Shown here in pieces: positions 63,744-64,000 of a DNA stretch of 64,000 bases. The notes beneath the pieces are model-generated. The model was not told the DNA's origin and made no database searches. It saw nothing but the letters and a program-made list of their open reading frames with translations. Position 1 is the first letter of the stretch; each line of letters begins with the position of its first letter. Source of the stretch: JAEYFP01 sp964579795 (GTDB taxonomy: Bacteria; Bacillota; Clostridia; Lachnospirales; Lachnospiraceae); assembly GCA_964579795.1 (NCBI GenBank), contig CAZOHM010000013.1, positions 7,568 through 71,567 on the forward strand. The letters run 5' to 3'. Both the position numbers and the translations under genes were made by a program.

Positions 63744-63799
63744 TAAGAGTGATGCGCTGACCATGGCATTAAGTAATCCTGTAAAGCAGGACAAACTGT

Positions 63800-63832
63800 A
63801 CAAATGTGTAATAGAGATTGACATTTGTTTTT
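63800..63832 (+). terminator. Weak terminator-like hairpin after the last GT2 gene
   Basis: ACAAATGT (63800-63807) and ACATTTGT (63821-63828) form a perfect eight-base stem with a 13-base loop, followed by TTTT. The stem is AT-rich, so termination would be inefficient. Confidence 0.3.
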
Positions 63833-63836
63833 CTAC

Positions 63837-63866
63837 TTGACAACTACAATTCAATTGGAGTAACAT
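63837..63866 (+). promoter_or_regulatory. Sigma-A-type promoter for the amidotransferase gene
   Basis: TTGACA at 63837-63842 and TAACAT at 63861-63866 are 18 bases apart. A second TTGACA at 63818-63823 lies just upstream. Transcription should start near 63873, only about nine bases before a strong hairpin. Confidence 0.6.
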
Positions 63867-63881
63867 ATGCGTATCAACAGC

Positions 63882-63916
63882 AAAGGTGCTTTGGAAGATT
63901 CCAAAGCACCTTTTTT
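63882..63916 (+). terminator. Strong intrinsic terminator or attenuator hairpin
   Basis: AAAGGTGCTTTGGA (63882-63895) and TCCAAAGCACCTTT (63900-63913) form a perfect 14-base stem with a four-base loop, followed directly by six T (63911-63916, the first three also pairing). It is the best terminator in the window. It could end the upstream operon, but it also lies inside the leader of the next transcript. Confidence 0.85.
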
Positions 63917-63960
63917 GCAATTAATGACAGATAAAATAGTAGGAAAGAGAGGTATATTGT

Positions 63961-64000
63961 ATGAAATATTGTACAAAATGTGTGATGCCGGATACGAGAC
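63961..64000 (+). CDS. N-acetyl sugar amidotransferase, N-terminal fragment (cut by window end)
   Basis: The first 13 codons read MKYCTKCVMPDTR, the characteristic start of WbpG/PseA-type N-acetyl sugar amidotransferases, which use ammonia from a HisH/HisF-like pair to form acetamidino groups on amino or nonulosonic sugars. AGGAAAGAGAGG lies upstream. It is preceded by its own promoter and a terminator-like hairpin. It extends the amino-sugar and nonulosonate theme of the region, but only the N terminus is visible. Confidence 0.75.
   Translation, partial: MKYCTKCVMPDTR

Noticed and set aside
1..64000. CRISPR arrays, tRNA or rRNA genes, insertion sequences
   Set aside because: No regularly spaced repeats, cloverleaf-like sequences, transposase motifs or flanking inverted repeats were seen on either strand.

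Overview
This window is part of a very large surface-glycan biosynthesis region. Every convincing gene lies on the + strand. Many genes overlap by a few bases (ATGA junctions), and ribosome binding sites are mostly GGAG/AGGA, with occasional TTG and GTG starts. Low-to-moderate GC, strong Shine-Dalgarno sites, consensus TTGACA/TATAAT promoters and the gene families suggest a Firmicute of the class Clostridia, probably Lachnospiraceae. That assignment is inference; there is no rRNA or other marker. I see no tRNA, rRNA, insertion sequence, transposase or CRISPR array.

Layout. (1) 1-6706: the end of a GT-D-like protein, a hexapeptide acetyltransferase, a GT2, a GT-B-like surface-carbohydrate protein, a PglK/MsbA-like ABC flippase and two fucosyltransferase-like genes. 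(2) 6737-12562 and 20026-21929: legionaminic/sialic-type nonulosonate genes (LegB-like dehydratase, PtmE-like CBS guanylyltransferase, LegI/NeuB-like synthase, NeuC/LegG-like epimerase, NeuA/LegF-like CMP transferase), interrupted by an MBOAT/DHHW acylation pair. (3) 12576-20017: an ATP-grasp gene, then a cassette that looks like a cyclitol or carbasugar pathway: GAPDH-like dehydrogenase, glycerate-kinase-like kinase, SDR, LicC-like nucleotidyltransferase, dehydroquinate-synthase-like sugar phosphate cyclase, VOC protein and PHP phosphatase. (4) 21954-31931: a GT-C membrane protein, a module of pyruvate-aldolase-like enzyme, HAD phosphatase and TPP enzyme, and several glycosyltransferases. (5) 31945-39764: an AT-richer stretch with GT2, GT10, GNAT and ketoisomerase-like genes, a methyltransferase pseudogene, a second ABC flippase, RfbF-like cytidylyltransferase, a polyprenyl-phosphate GT and an alpha/beta hydrolase. 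(6) 40204-45237: a second module of aminotransferase, CMP-sugar transferase, aldolase, TPP enzyme (broken by a frameshift) and KdsC-like phosphatase. (7) 45275-53912: more glycosyltransferases, FkbM methyltransferase, acyltransferase-3, GT10, and a second GT-D plus acetyltransferase pair like the one at the left edge. (8) 54143-61349: a decayed DHHW gene and two further MBOAT/SGNH acylation pairs. (9) 61450-63743: nucleotide-sugar reductase, acetyltransferase and GT2, followed by a probable operon end. A new promoter with a terminator-like leader then precedes an N-acetyl-sugar amidotransferase cut by the window edge.

Together the genes appear to make unusual activated monosaccharides (nonulosonates, a possible cyclitol, and products of two aldolase/TPP modules). 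These would be assembled on a lipid carrier by many GTs, flipped by ABC transporters and O-acylated outside the membrane by three MBOAT systems. Duplicated modules, pseudogenes and patchy base composition point to assembly by repeated transfer. The two most promising undescribed systems are the cyclitol-like cassette (13948-20017) and the duplicated aldolase/TPP/phosphatase/CMP-transferase module (21240-28207 and 40204-45237).
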